From the NCBI GenBank assembly GCA_025765595.1, contig JAIVFH010000157.1, forward strand, positions 1 through 63,348: a stretch of 63,348 bases of DNA. Direction: 5' to 3'. The notes under the pieces were generated by a model, which saw only the letters and a list, made by a program, of their open reading frames with translations, did no database searches and was not told the DNA's origin. A program made the translations under genes and the position numbers. The DNA is from Obelidium mucronatum. Its lineage: Eukaryota > Chytridiomycota > Chytridiomycetes > Chytridiales > Chytriomycetaceae. Shown here piece after piece: positions 41,966-52,829 of this stretch (positions are counted from its first letter, which is position 1; every line of letters begins with the position of its first letter).

Positions 41966-44504
41966 TTATGAGTGCAAATCAAAGATCCCGCTTGGCGTTA
42001 ATCGGTTGCGCTTGTCCGTAATAATGTTTCCTGCATCTGAAAAAATCGTTCTGAAGGGACGGAGGATGCCGAAATTGCCAAGAAGTCGACAGCCATTTTC
42101 CAAAGGTTTGGATATGCTTTCTTATTTGCTTCCCACCACTTCAACGGATTGACATCAGAAAGCTGACCCAGCTTCAAGTATCTGGTACAAAAAAATTCGT
42201 TAGTTAATAAATTATAAAGGCTGTACAAATACATACTCCTCAAATTCGTCACGGTCCAAATTCAAAGCTCCTCCTTTTTTGGACTTTGGCGCACCCAATC
42301 GACGCTTGAACTCATGGTAGTTTGCATCCTGACCTCCCAATCCTGTTCGATGATTAGAACCATTGCGGTCACTTGCCACAGCAGGCGCAGATTCCGGTGC
42401 AGTGGGCTTGTATTTTGATGACCAAATTTGTCTAGCACGAGTTAGGAACTCATCGTTCACTTGGCGGTGAGCCAATAGTTCTTTTTCGTCAACACTGTCA
42501 TCTGCAGTTTCTTTATCAGCCTCAATGATTGCCAGTCGCCGATCCAAAAAGAATGCCAAATTGTAGTTCGGATCAAATATTGTCGCAATGGAGAGGTATG
42601 GAGAAGCTTTGCTCCAGTATTTTTGCAGCTTTTCGTCAAAGAATGTTGCTGCATCTAGTAAACGATTCTTGAATGTCAACCCATGTTTTTTCGCAAATAA
42701 AGGACTGTCAATGAAGGTCTTGAATCGATCTATTGTTTATAATTGGGATATAATGCATGCAGCGATTAAAAAAAAAAGTGTCGACTCACCAACTTGATCA
42801 AACAAATCATCGTATGTTGGAATCACATCAGAGGCAGTCACGTAACTGTGGCCCGTGAGATGCTTAACTGAATTTTTGCAGGGACCCAGAAACCGTAGAA
42901 GCACCTCCAGTTCGTCCCACTGCTTCTTCCCAATTTGAAAGTCTTGATACACATCCAGCTCCATCAACTTCGCAATTGCTGGTTTCAAATACAATGCGCG
43001 GTGGATCATATCATAGGTAGAGTACCATCGAGTTTGGACGTCTAGGATTACCATTAAAAAATCCTTTTTGCTGTTACCAGTAGAAATCCAAGCCTGCTCC
43101 AGAGCTTCAACCCTTTGTGGGGAGTCCTTCAAAGCAACAACAAATCCATGTAGCTTTGTTATGGCACTGTCTTCCACTCGAAACGGCTCCAAGAAGGCTG
43201 GTTAAATAGATAAGATCATAAGCGACTTCCCAAAGAAAAAAAAAACCTTTGACAGCCAAATCAAGCACATGTGCCCAACAGCGAATATGGATTTCAACTG
43301 CATAATCTTCAGGGGAAACATCTTCATCCATCTCCTCAATCAACGTTTCAACTAACGCCTCCACCATAGTGTCATTGTTGCTAGCATTATCTGAGGTAAC
43401 AGTGAAAAACCGGTCCCAGACACCATTCTCACGCAAGACCTCAATAACTTTTTTTGCTATGTTTCTTCCTTCATGGGTGCCAGACAACGGCACAATATCC
43501 AACACACAAGCTTGAATAGTAAAATTGGAAACAAAGTGGCCAGTAATTCCAAGATACGCAACTTTGTTGTCGCTAGAAGTCCAGATGTCGAGTGTAATAC
43601 AGATCTATTGAATAAATGTGGGTTTAAGGGACAGTGTTAGCTGAGGGCAAACAATACCTGTGAATCTGCAGACTTTAAAATCTTGCAGATAGCAGCTCGA
43701 CCTTTCTCACAGAGATCTTTGATGTGGGATTTCATTGTGGATCTTGCAGGAAGCCGTAAGTCTGGGCGGAAATCCGCAATCATTTGTCTGAAGCCACGTC
43801 TCTCGCTCACACTCAAAGGCGCAATGTCAAGGATTATATGCTTTGCAAGTGCATCTTTTACTTCAAGTGAGCTGAGGGCAAAGTACTCCTTTTTAAACAA
43901 ATAATGCTGTCAGTTCAGCTAGTGTCATCACCAATATATAATACCAACTAACCGAAACTTTTGCTGTGCCATCGGAACGCAGTTTTGTTTGGGATTTGCT
44001 GTCTCCCAACAGTGTTCTTCTGAGCTCTGGATCCATCAAAGAAACAACTGAACCATGGGCGCTTTGCAAGTGAGACTTCATATTGGTAAGAGATCCTTGA
44101 CCATCGGTTTTTTGTGCCCAGCTGCACGGAACCTGAGTATGTCCTTGGTGAAAAGCGAGGCAGATATCATATCTTGCCCCCGGTTGCAAACCACATTCAC
44201 GTCCAAGTTTGATCTCGATTCGTTTAAAGTACTTATCCAACCAAAGGCGGCTGGATCCATCTTTCATGGGCTGTACTTCTTTGAAATTGGCAGCCTTCAG
44301 CCCATAATCTACCTTCTTTGATTTTCTGTTCACATGTGGCAGTGGGAACTGAAGTACTTTTCGAGGACTTTCCCTGGGACTTGGACTTGGTGGAGATATG
44401 TTCAGAAGCTGGGGCTCAGATTCATCGGCTGGTGCTGCCATTCTCTTTCGTCTCTTGGATGGTGTCTCCAGCAGGACTTCGTCTTCAGATTCAGAGTCTG
44501 ACAT
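41966..44504 (-). CDS. hAT transposase (one frame break near the end)
   Basis: Starts at ATG 44504 with an acidic/basic N-terminus. A BED-like zinc-finger region follows (CLAFHQGHTQVPCSWAQ... LTNMKSHLQSAHG). Exon 1 ends at 43953 (donor GTTAGT), and an acceptor is at 43889. Later exons carry ITLDIWTSSDNKVAYLGITG, TSDNASNN, RCWAHVLDLAVKG (the conserved hAT CAHxLxL region), VQTRWYSTYDMI and YDDLFDQVG. The dimerisation tail has WWEANKKAYPNLWKMAVDFL and AISASSVPSERFF. The expected SDAGNIITDKRNRLTP continues one frame over after a run of six T at about 42040, so one T seems to be missing. The stop in that frame is at 41966-41968. Confidence 0.85.
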
Positions 44505-44626
44505 GTTTGGATTGTCAGTTCAGTTTCAGTTCTGAAAAAAAAGCAAACAGTTCAGGAAAATTAAATAAAGATAAGATCTTTGTTCCTTGCAGTTTTAGAA
44601 GCTGTTTCCGATGCAGTTCAGTCAAA

Positions 44627-44826
44627 TGTTATTTTCTTTTATGCGTGATTAAATAAACAGAGTTAGATCGGCAATAAAGTCTAAGCGACGGCTTATGTGA
44701 CTTAGTGGGAACGTGGGCGTTGAGTTCTAGAAGAACGCGTGATTTCTCCAAAGAATCTCCCTTTTTTATTATTGAACACACATTGGTAATGTAATAGATA
44801 CGATAAGCGGCTATCATATTATAACA
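44627..44826 (-). repeat. Copia LTR (3' LTR in element orientation)
   Basis: 200 bp, TG...CA ended, matching 49697-49896 with no difference that I could see. The purine-rich tract AACAGGGGAAG lies directly beside it on the minus strand, as expected for the polypurine tract upstream of a 3' LTR. The left flank is TCAAA. Confidence 0.93.
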
Positions 44827-44913
44827 CTTCCCCTGTTCAATAATTCGTTGTTGGTAATCTTTACAATTAAAGCCGTCAGATTACAACATACCCAATAAAA
44901 ACCGATTAGATAA

Positions 44914-47900
44914 TTAACAACCATCTAATTTATCTTCCGTTGTTTCGCCGCGGATAACCCGAAGGTATTGCATTCCGCCGTTGCGACGATGTTGTACAAA
45001 TAACACTTTAACAAGCGCTTTTGTCAACATATCCGATTGGTTGCGTTTACCCGGAATATGGGAACAGTCAAGGATTTTCTCCGAATAAAATTCCATAACT
45101 TTCCAATATCTACGATCCATCCATTTCGAAGCTTCAGTGTGTTTGTTCTCGCGAACGCGTTTCACAAAAGCCTCATTGTCACTAAACATCGACAATGGTT
45201 TTACAATATCAATCTTCAAATCCTCGCAAAGATTCAAGAGGTAAGGTACTTCGAGAGAACCTTCGTAGAACGCGACATGTTCAGCGGCCGTTTGGTCTGC
45301 GGTGACCAACTTTTGCTTATTGGAGCGCCAAGAAATAGGCGACTTCCCCATAAACTTAAACAACCATCCAGTTTGAGCTTTCGCACTTTCTCTGTCAGGT
45401 TCCGATGCATCCGTTAGACCAATGATATAAATCTGCTTGGGAATAGGATTCGGGGCGCGATAATAAATTATCCCCATATCATACGAGTGCTTCAAATATC
45501 TTAAGACGCGTTTTGCACCATCCCAATGGCGGGCGGTAGGATTTCCAAGACCGCGAGCCCACAGACTAACACTAACTGAAATATCAAATCGAGCGATATT
45601 GCATGGATACATTAAACTTCCGATTAACGAATTATAATCGAACTTTGTCAAATCCAAAGATTCTTCATCGTCCCTCTTAGGTTTGTAATTCGCTTTGACT
45701 TCCATCGGGGTTTGAGTCCCATTACACGCTTCCATCCTGAATCGACGTAAGACGCGTTGAACATATTTTGACTGATGAAGAAACGAATAGCTTCGATCAG
45801 ACGCGTATTCAATTTCAAGACCCAGGTGATATTCACAGCGGCCTTGGTACACAATGTCAACTTTCGCTTTCAAAGACGCAATAACCGAATCGATAATTGA
45901 ATCGTGACAGCAAATCAATAAATCGTCGACATAGAACGCTATCCAAATCCAGTATCCGTTTGCGTATTTCTGAAACAGACATGGATCCGCATAACTTGCA
46001 GTATAACCGAGAGATTTCAAGATATCGCACAATTTTTGATACCACAATAAACCCGCTTGTTTCAAACCGTAAAGACCTTTCAATAAAAGCCAGATGACAT
46101 TTTTCTTCGGATAGCACGGGGGCGGTCTGACGTAAACAGTAACATCAAGCACCCCATTCAAATAAGCACCAACCACGTCAGCAAGGAACATTCCAATTCC
46201 CAACCAAGTGCTCATTGCAATCAGAAATCTCAACGTTGTAGTTTTGATAACTGGCGAATACGTGTTGACAAAATTCACTCCGTAAGTCTGATAATCGCCG
46301 CGAGCAACAATTCGAGCTTTATATTTCAAGACTTTGTCCGGTGGTAGATCCTTATGGTTCTTTACAGCGTAGACTTCCATCGTTGGAATAATCTCCGCAC
46401 CTTCAGGAACTTCGGACTCAGGAATCTTGCGATAAGTATTATGATTTTCGAGATTCTTCAATTCCGCTTCTTCGGCAGCTAACCATTCCTTGATATTTTG
46501 AGTTCTTTGAATATCTGCGTGACGCGTTGGAATAGTACCGTCCCAATCCATACCAATAGAAGTTTCCTTAATAGAAACCGCATTCATTGAATATACCAAA
46601 GTTTCCGGAACAGGAAATATAGGTAAAACACTTAGCGATTGCGTCAACATCGCACGACTACCAACTTCATCGATAGTATCTTCAAAATCCGAAGATGAAT
46701 CTTCATCCTCTTCATCCGAATCCGAATCACTTTCAACAATTTTCGCTCGTTTGCTGCGCATAGAGCGTGTTTGACGTGTTGTTGATTTTCCAGTGGTACT
46801 TTCCTCCCCCTGAACCAAAGGATCTACAATACCATCCGTTTTATCAAGAGAATTGCGTTTTCTCAGACTAATAATTTCAGAAACTGCATTATCGAGTTCT
46901 GAATTAAAGTCCCGTTCTTCATCTGCAGACATAATTTGAGAATCCTCCGGAAACTCACGCGTTGACGATTGAGAATCAGTAGCATCTACTGAAATCAATT
47001 GCGGAAATACCGTTTCATGAAAAGAGCAATCTTGGAATCGATGATAACTCAAAGATCCATGACTATCAATACACCGAATAATCGAAGGTGAGTGAGGTCC
47101 AACATACGTTTTAGTAGCTACATCCGAGGACAACTCTCCTTTACTGCCTTTCCTATAGATTGGCACCGAAACTTTGCACCCAAAAACACGAAAGTGCTGA
47201 ATCTCCGGTTTACACGAAAAATACCGCATAAAAGGTGACTCCAAATTATTATGACCATTTGGCCACAAATTCCGTAAATCATTAGCCGAAATTGATGAAT
47301 ATCCCCAGATATTCTTCGCAAATTGACCGTGAACGTGAATAGTACGCGCAATAGACTTGACGTGACCAATAGTACGCTCAGCAACAGCATCCATATGTGG
47401 ATAATCCACCACTATGGTTTCGACCGTAATACCGCGAACGTCGCAATGATTCGTGAAAATTGCGCTTGTTGCAATTTCGCCATTATCGATGCGAATAAAC
47501 CTGAAGTTGACGTTGAGTGGTTACTTCAATAAGTGCCATTACCACTAACAATTCCGCCAACGCATCAGATTTCTTGTTCAATAATCGGAGGAATGAATAG
47601 CGAGAAAAATCATCCACGACTATCAAGAAATAATAATACATGTGTGAATTATAATAAAATCCAGTGTTGAATTTTCCGGTGATATCCACATGAATCATTT
47701 CACCCGGACCGAGAGCTTTAATCGCGATCCATCGAGATTCGGATCCGACTTTAGCACGTTTAAATTTTCCCGCCTCACAAGATTCACATTGATAAATATC
47801 CGGAATCGCGATAGATTTAAATTGATTTGAATTTATCGAATCTGAGTGAATCAACTTGCGAAGATACATAGCGTTGGGATGACCAAATCTTTGATGAATA

Positions 47901-48331
47901 ATATCTGAAGAAGCCGGTAGACTTTTCGAAATATTCGCGAATAAACGATGAACTATCTTGAATTGAAGTTCCTTTAAACCGTTTGAACCTTGGACAGCCG
48001 TGAATAAAGTTTTCTTTGTTTGATTATCCAAGAAAACAGCGCGAGAGCCTTCTTGATCAATAGAACACTTCCACGATGGTCGCCCAGCCAATAGATCCAA
48101 GTCCGAAAATAGCGTAACGTAACACGACTTCGAATAAATCGCATCAGGTATGGTCACAATTTGACCATTGATGTCAAAGTGAACAACACCTTGCTGCGTA
48201 CCAACAATTGAGTTATTGTCAGCAAGACCAATCGGAGTCTTGATCTCGACAAAACTCTCAAACCAACTAGAATCTGGGATCAGAGTCTTGTTGCAACCGG
48301 GGTCAAAATAACCCTTATACGTTTTTGACAT
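44914..48331 (-). CDS. Copia pol: protease, integrase, reverse transcriptase, RNase H (frame-broken)
   Basis: The first frame (48331-47483) has a protease-like YFDPGCNKTLIPD, the GAG-pre-integrase zinc region (IHQRFGHPNAM... CESCEAGKFKRAK) and the integrase start (HVDITGKF, VVDDFSRYSFL). The next frame (about 47510-44914) continues IRIDNGEIATSAIF, then YPHMDAVAERTIG and the integrase tail. The reverse transcriptase has YSPVIKTTTLRFLIAM, ADVVGAYLNGVL, GLYGLKQAG and the catalytic FYVDDLL. RNase H has GLTDASEPD... SPISWRSNKQKLV, then ADQTAAEH. A one-base shift near 47500, within integrase, separates the frames. This could be a mutation, a sequence error or programmed shifting; the position inside integrase argues against the last. 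Confidence 0.9.
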
Positions 48332-48472
48332 TGAGCGATCAACGGCAAATCACTTATTATTTATAATAAAATAAAACAAATTCATCTGCGTAAGATAAAT
48401 TCCGAAAATAACGATCAATTATTAAATAAATAAAAGAAATAGAATCAAGAAAATAGAAGCAAATTTTCAGAT

Positions 48473-49636
48473 TCAACCGTTCAATAAACCAGAAGATGGA
48501 ACCCATCCAACGTGTTTTAAACCACCGCTTGCGATAGCAGCGTTACTAATCACAGGAGCGTTCGAAGAATCATTTTGATTCACAGAACCCGTTTTCTTTT
48601 CGCCCTTTTCAGGACAAGCCGTGCGACGATGCTCTGAAGAACCACAGTTCCAGCAAGATTCGCAACTCCAAGTCGTCTTATGATAACCCGGACACTTTGG
48701 ACATTTCGGTAATTTTCCAGAATAAGTCCTTTTTGCGTTTCCGTTGTTTCCGCCCTTTTGGTTTGTTGCAGGGCGTTTTCCATTTCCATTGATGGTCACT
48801 TGTGCTAACTTACCACCAGGAGCATTTCGACCAAGAGCTTGACGATAACCATCCCACAGATTAATCATCGCCTTTTCAAGATCTTCGATTGTTTTGTATT
48901 CGGTACAGCTGAGACTCATCACCGCTTGCGCAAAACGATGATCCAGCTTTAAACGAACTTCCCGCTGCGCTTCAAAGCCTTCGTGAATTTTCAAGCCTTG
49001 CGCGGTACAAGCGTCTTCCGTTTCGCGTACAAGCTTCAAATAATCTGGAATCGATTGATTCATGCGAATAGATAAGGTCTTGTAATCATCAGCCGCTGAA
49101 GTATCGAGCTTTCGATTCTTCGGATCCTTGGTACGTTTCAACTCTGCCCATAAAGTAGCAGGTGTGTTGAAGTTCGCGTAGGCAGCCTGCATCCGCTTTG
49201 ACATGCCCCCGTTGATCGCTTTCAAAGTCTCCTTGACATCGTCAGCGTCCTGCTTTTCGCGTTTCTGTTCAATTTGCCAGAGTTTCTCCAATTGTTCGAA
49301 CTCTTCGAAAGAAACCTCTGCAGCCGTTTTTGCCGTTCCAGTTGTTGTTGTTCCTGAAGCCGAAGTGGTCGAAGCAGCAGAACTGGATCCAACACCCGTT
49401 CCAAGACTAATATCGATTACCTCGGTAAGTCGCTTCATCTTGTTCAACCAAGTGTTTGGTGGCGTTGGTCGTTGATAAACATTGACGTAGGGTTTGAAAT
49501 CAACTTCCAATGTCCTCGCATTTTGAGAACCGATTTCAGTAAGCGTGAGCTTTTGCCAGACTGGGTAATTTGATTCATTGAGAATCACTCGTTTAGAATC
49601 GGTCGCGTTTGATTCTTCCCCCTTGTTGCCGGCCAT
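48473..49636 (-). CDS. Copia gag with CCHC zinc knuckle
   Basis: 387 aa from the ATG at 49636. The N-terminal two thirds are helical capsid-like sequence with the copia-type start (VILNESNYPVWQKLTLTEI). The C-terminus carries CWNCGSSEHRRTAC, a CX2CX4HX4C knuckle that binds RNA, after a basic linker. Its TGA stop at 48473 is followed, in the same frame, by the ATG of pol 140 nt later. Confidence 0.92.
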   Translation of the reverse strand: MAGNKGEESNATDSKRVILNESNYPVWQKLTLTEIGSQNARTLEVDFKPYVNVYQRPTPPNTWLNKMKRLTEVIDISLGTGVGSSSAASTTSASGTTTTGTAKTAAEVSFEEFEQLEKLWQIEQKREKQDADDVKETLKAINGGMSKRMQAAYANFNTPATLWAELKRTKDPKNRKLDTSAADDYKTLSIRMNQSIPDYLKLVRETEDACTAQGLKIHEGFEAQREVRLKLDHRFAQAVMSLSCTEYKTIEDLEKAMINLWDGYRQALGRNAPGGKLAQVTINGNGKRPATNQKGGNNGNAKRTYSGKLPKCPKCPGYHKTTWSCESCWNCGSSEHRRTACPEKGEKKTGSVNQNDSSNAPVISNAAIASGGLKHVGWVPSSGLLNG

Positions 49637-49696
49637 TTCCGTGTTTCTTTGTTCCCTTTCACACTCACCAAAGACAATGCCTTTGGGCTCATAACT

Positions 49697-49896
49697 TGTT
49701 ATTTTCTTTTATGCGTGATTAAATAAACAGAGTTAGATCGGCAATAAAGTCTAAGCGACGGCTTATGTGACTTAGTGGGAACGTGGGCGTTGAGTTCTAG
49801 AAGAACGCGTGATTTCTCCAAAGAATCTCCCTTTTTTATTATTGAACACACATTGGTAATGTAATAGATACGATAAGCGGCTATCATATTATAACA
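49697..49896 (-). repeat. Copia LTR (5' LTR in element orientation)
   Basis: 200 bp, TG...CA ended, same sequence as 44627-44826. Just inside it on the minus strand is AGTTATGAGCCCAAAGG, the expected place for a tRNA primer site; I cannot name the tRNA. Right flank TCAAA. Confidence 0.93.
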
Positions 49897-50296
49897 TCAA
49901 AGGCTTGGTGGCTTTCATAATTAAAGGTTGAGCCATGTCACGACTCACTCTCTTGTCTCCAAATCTTGAGATTTGAAATAGCAGTAGTTTTGACGTTTTG
50001 TGAGCGAACACAAGATAATTACTTGCTGCATACTTGCAGTACTCTCACTTACTCGAAACCAAAGTGATCTGTTTTATTAAAGATGTCTCTTTTCAATTGC
50101 TGTGCTAAACATTCTGGTGACGCTTCATGCTAGTAGTGCGGACTATGGGTGGAGGGGGGTTCGACCCCTCCCCCGAGACTTTTTTTCGGGTGTCAGGTCC
50201 CACACCCAGGTCTGACAAAAACCAAAACCTGGTCATGTCACGTGACCAGGTTAACCTGACCAGGTCCGGATAACGGGTACCAAATCGCCATCCCTA

Positions 50297-50304
50297 CAGC
50301 CGTC
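50297..50304 (+). repeat. 8-bp target-site duplication of the hAT, right copy
   Basis: CAGCCGTC, matching 41655-41662. The host reading frame resumes directly after it. Confidence 0.92.
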
Positions 50305-51295
50305 AACATTCCATCTGAATCCTTCACCGACAAAAAGGAACTGCTAGCAGCACCACGTCGCGTCATCTTCCACTGCCACCACTCGCTCCACAAGGGACCA
50401 GCCAGCGCCTCCCACTACCTCAAGACCGTAGGCGCATCGGAGGGCCAAGAAGTCTTTGTTTTGGAAGGCGGCTACGCAAAGTGGGCTGAAACGTATGCAA
50501 GCGATCTGGAGTTGATTGAAAACGCAACACCGAAACCAGAAGACAAGAAACGGAAAGCGGAAGTTACAACTACTGTTGAGAAGGAAAGCAGCAGCAAAAA
50601 GAGGGCTGCTGCTGTCGTCGTTACTCAGACATTGACGCCAGAAGATCTTGTTTCTTGGCTTCGTGACGAAAAGTGGAAGGCTCACAAGGACTACTTGATT
50701 GTTGATGTTCGTCCACGTTTCGATGGAGGGTGAGTAAAGCTTTGACTATTGTCTGCCCATTACTAATTCTATGGATGTGTTAGAAACATTGCAACAGCAG
50801 TAAATATCCCACGCGAAGAATTCAATGAAGCAGATAAAGCTCTACTGGCAGCTCCACGTAAACTAGTTTTCCACTGTCACCACTCGTTACATAAAGGTCC
50901 AGCCAGCGCCGCCAACTACCTTAAAACAGTTGGCGCATCGGAAGGACAAGAAGTGTATGTGCTTGAGGGAGGGTATGCAAAGTGGGCGGAAGTGTACAGT
51001 AAAGAAAAGGATTTAGTTGAGAACTTGAAGAAGGATGAGGGGTGAAGGATAATGAGTAATATTATTAAAGTGGCGTTTAAAAAATAGTTTGTTCAAAGTA
51101 CACGAAGACGAGATCAAAACAGCTGACTCATCAAAAGCACGTATTGGATCCTTCCTCGCGATTTAGTGCAATCAGCAACAGTTGCCCAATGCTCATCACC
51201 GACTGAGGTGCCATTTCGTAGAAAAACCATTGTGACGGATCACCACATGCATCACCACATATCTTGAAAAGAAACACTTCCTTTATTGCTTTCAA

Positions 51296-52180
51296 TTACA
51301 CACCAACATCAACCAACACGTGAGGTCCAATCTGGGACCGGATGGGAATAGCGTCAAACTGATTCCCTGAAACAAAAAAAACCTCGAGGCTTTTCAAAGC
51401 AACTATTTCAATTGGAATCGAGCCTGTAAGACGATTTTTCGAGACTAGGAAACTTTTCAGTGAGGCAAGTTTCGACAGAGACTTTGGAATATGGCCAGTC
51501 AAATGGTTTTCTTGAAGAAAAAGTCGTTCTAGACGCGATAGATTTCCTAAGGTGGAAGGAATGTCACCGTGTAGGTTGTTTGTGTGAAGGCTTAGGACTA
51601 TGAGGTTTGACAGAGTTCCAAGCTCCTGTGGTATTGTGCCAAAGAGACGACAAGCTGATAAATCCAGCTTCTTCAGCGCCGCCATAGATCCAATCTCTTT
51701 TGGAATAAGCGTTGCATACGACAGTCCAATTTCGATTGTCGTCAGTTTTGATGCAAACAGAGATGCATATGCAGCCCGATATCCATCATGGCCTCGAAAC
51801 AAGACATGATCAATTTTCTGAACATCATCTTCGTATTTGACTCTGTTGAGGTTAATCTCTGGGCATTGTTTGAGACTCAGCATACAAAACGGGTTTGTGG
51901 TTAAGCACCGGTTGAATGCTTTTGACAGCCGCCTGAAAGACGCTGCTTCGAAGGGATGCATCCACGTGAATACTTGAGCGATGACTTCTGAAGGAACATC
52001 TGAGATTTGCGTGTGGAACTTTGCGTTCTTGTTTGAGATGAGTTGGATTTGTTTTGCGATAACCAGCTGCGTTTGTTCGATTCGATCCACTTTTGCGCAT
52101 AGCTTATCAATCGATGCTTGCTGATGGGCGAGCTGGGCTTGGATGGCTGCAAATAGGCCGAGGATTTGTGAACTCTCCAT
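51296..52180 (-). CDS. Coiled-coil / F-box / LRR protein
   Basis: Intronless, 294 aa. A coiled-coil N-terminus (ESSQILGLFAAIQAQLAHQQ, then ASIDKLCAKVDRIEQTQ) precedes the F-box (ISDVPSEVIAQVFTWMHPFE, then SFRRLSKAFNRCL). The family spacer (IDHVLFRGHDGYRAAYASLF) and about five LRRs follow, with the G-x-IPxxLGxLSxLxxL pattern. The coiled coil, absent from most other copies here, may allow dimerisation; that is an inference. Confidence 0.85.
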   Translation of the reverse strand: MESSQILGLFAAIQAQLAHQQASIDKLCAKVDRIEQTQLVIAKQIQLISNKNAKFHTQISDVPSEVIAQVFTWMHPFEAASFRRLSKAFNRCLTTNPFCMLSLKQCPEINLNRVKYEDDVQKIDHVLFRGHDGYRAAYASLFASKLTTIEIGLSYATLIPKEIGSMAALKKLDLSACRLFGTIPQELGTLSNLIVLSLHTNNLHGDIPSTLGNLSRLERLFLQENHLTGHIPKSLSKLASLKSFLVSKNRLTGSIPIEIVALKSLEVFFVSGNQFDAIPIRSQIGPHVLVDVGV

Positions 52181-52829
52181 GTTTATGAAGTATTAAATAC
52201 ATACCAAACCAATCAAGCAGCTTCGCTTGTGCTTGCATTCTTTATGGCAACATGGCTGTCGCAAAAACCTCTTGTGCTTGAACAGTGGGTTGAACTATCA
52301 TTCAAGGTCTAATGCCTATATTCTGGCCAAACGCTAATCGACCAGGCCAATCGACCTGGTCGACCCTATGCCATTCTTTTGCGATTTTCCCTTCAAGAAG
52401 TGAACCCTTTTAAGCCCGCGACAGCGGATTTTAAAAAGATAAGTCCACTTTCGTCCTTCGCCTAAAACCTCATTAAGGTCTCTCCGGATCTCATACGCCT
52501 TCAGATCATAGCTTGAGCGATGTTTATGGTTATTCTTTTAGGTTTCATACAGGGCAGTTCCACAAGCCATGCCAAATGCCAAGGAATTCCAAATTGTGTG
52601 GTCCCTTGTAAGCAAAAAGTTTTAATTTAATGTTCTAGCTACTTTATCTTGAATGAAAGAGATTCCCTTTCTATGAAACTTCTACGCAGATGTAATTGAC
52701 GTAAATCAGTCGTACCTCGGTTGTGACAGGGTGGACGTTGGGGTGGACTGCCATTTAATCAATATTTTTTTGGCCAATTTGAGGTTACATCAAATTATCA
52801 AAAAAAAAAAAAAAAAAACCAACAAAAAA
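52181..52829. other. Intergenic, promoter of the repeat protein gene
   Basis: No convincing ORF. CGACCAGGCCAATCGACCTGGTCGACC near 52341-52368 is a local palindrome resembling the CCTGG motifs at hAT ends. An A run (52800-52818) sits just before the repeat protein's start codon. Confidence 0.35.

Larger units (their letters stand above)
44627..49896 (-). mobile_element. Ty1/copia LTR retrotransposon nested in the hAT
   Basis: 5.27 kb with 200-bp LTRs at both ends and a 5-bp duplication TCAAA (44622-44626 and 49897-49901). The gene order protease, integrase, RT, RNase H on the minus strand defines copia. It sits upstream of the hAT transposase start, inside the hAT. Confidence 0.95.
41663..50296 (-). 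mobile_element. hAT DNA transposon (8.63 kb including a nested copia element)
   Basis: Terminal inverted repeats TAGGGATGG...CCATCCCTA and a perfect 8-bp duplication CAGCCGTC. Subterminal regions repeat CCTGG/CCAGG motifs (CACGTGACCAGGTTAACCTG near 50240). Without the nested retrotransposon the element is about 3.36 kb. It carries its own transposase gene on the minus strand (44504-41966). It interrupts the two-domain rhodanese gene. Confidence 0.92.
41462..51045 (+). pseudogene. Two-domain rhodanese gene split by a hAT transposon
   Basis: Host exons are 41462-41574, 41644-41662 plus 50305-50729, and 50784-51045. Apart from the insertion they join in phase to 272 codons, so the gene was intact when hit. 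Each rhodanese half has DFLVVDVRPRFDGG or DYLIVDVRPRFDGG, NI(V/A)TAVNIP, FHCHHSLHKGPAS and EGGYAKWAE. A Lys-rich linker joins the halves. In both loops the usual CX5R Arg is Lys, so phosphatase activity is doubtful. The insertion lies 19 bp into exon 2, and the gene is presumably inactive at this allele unless the element is excised or spliced out. Confidence 0.85.

Noticed and set aside
50140..50200. B-box-like GGGTTCGACCCC followed by a T run
   Set aside because: No A box or cloverleaf upstream; the T run alone is not evidence of a Pol III gene.
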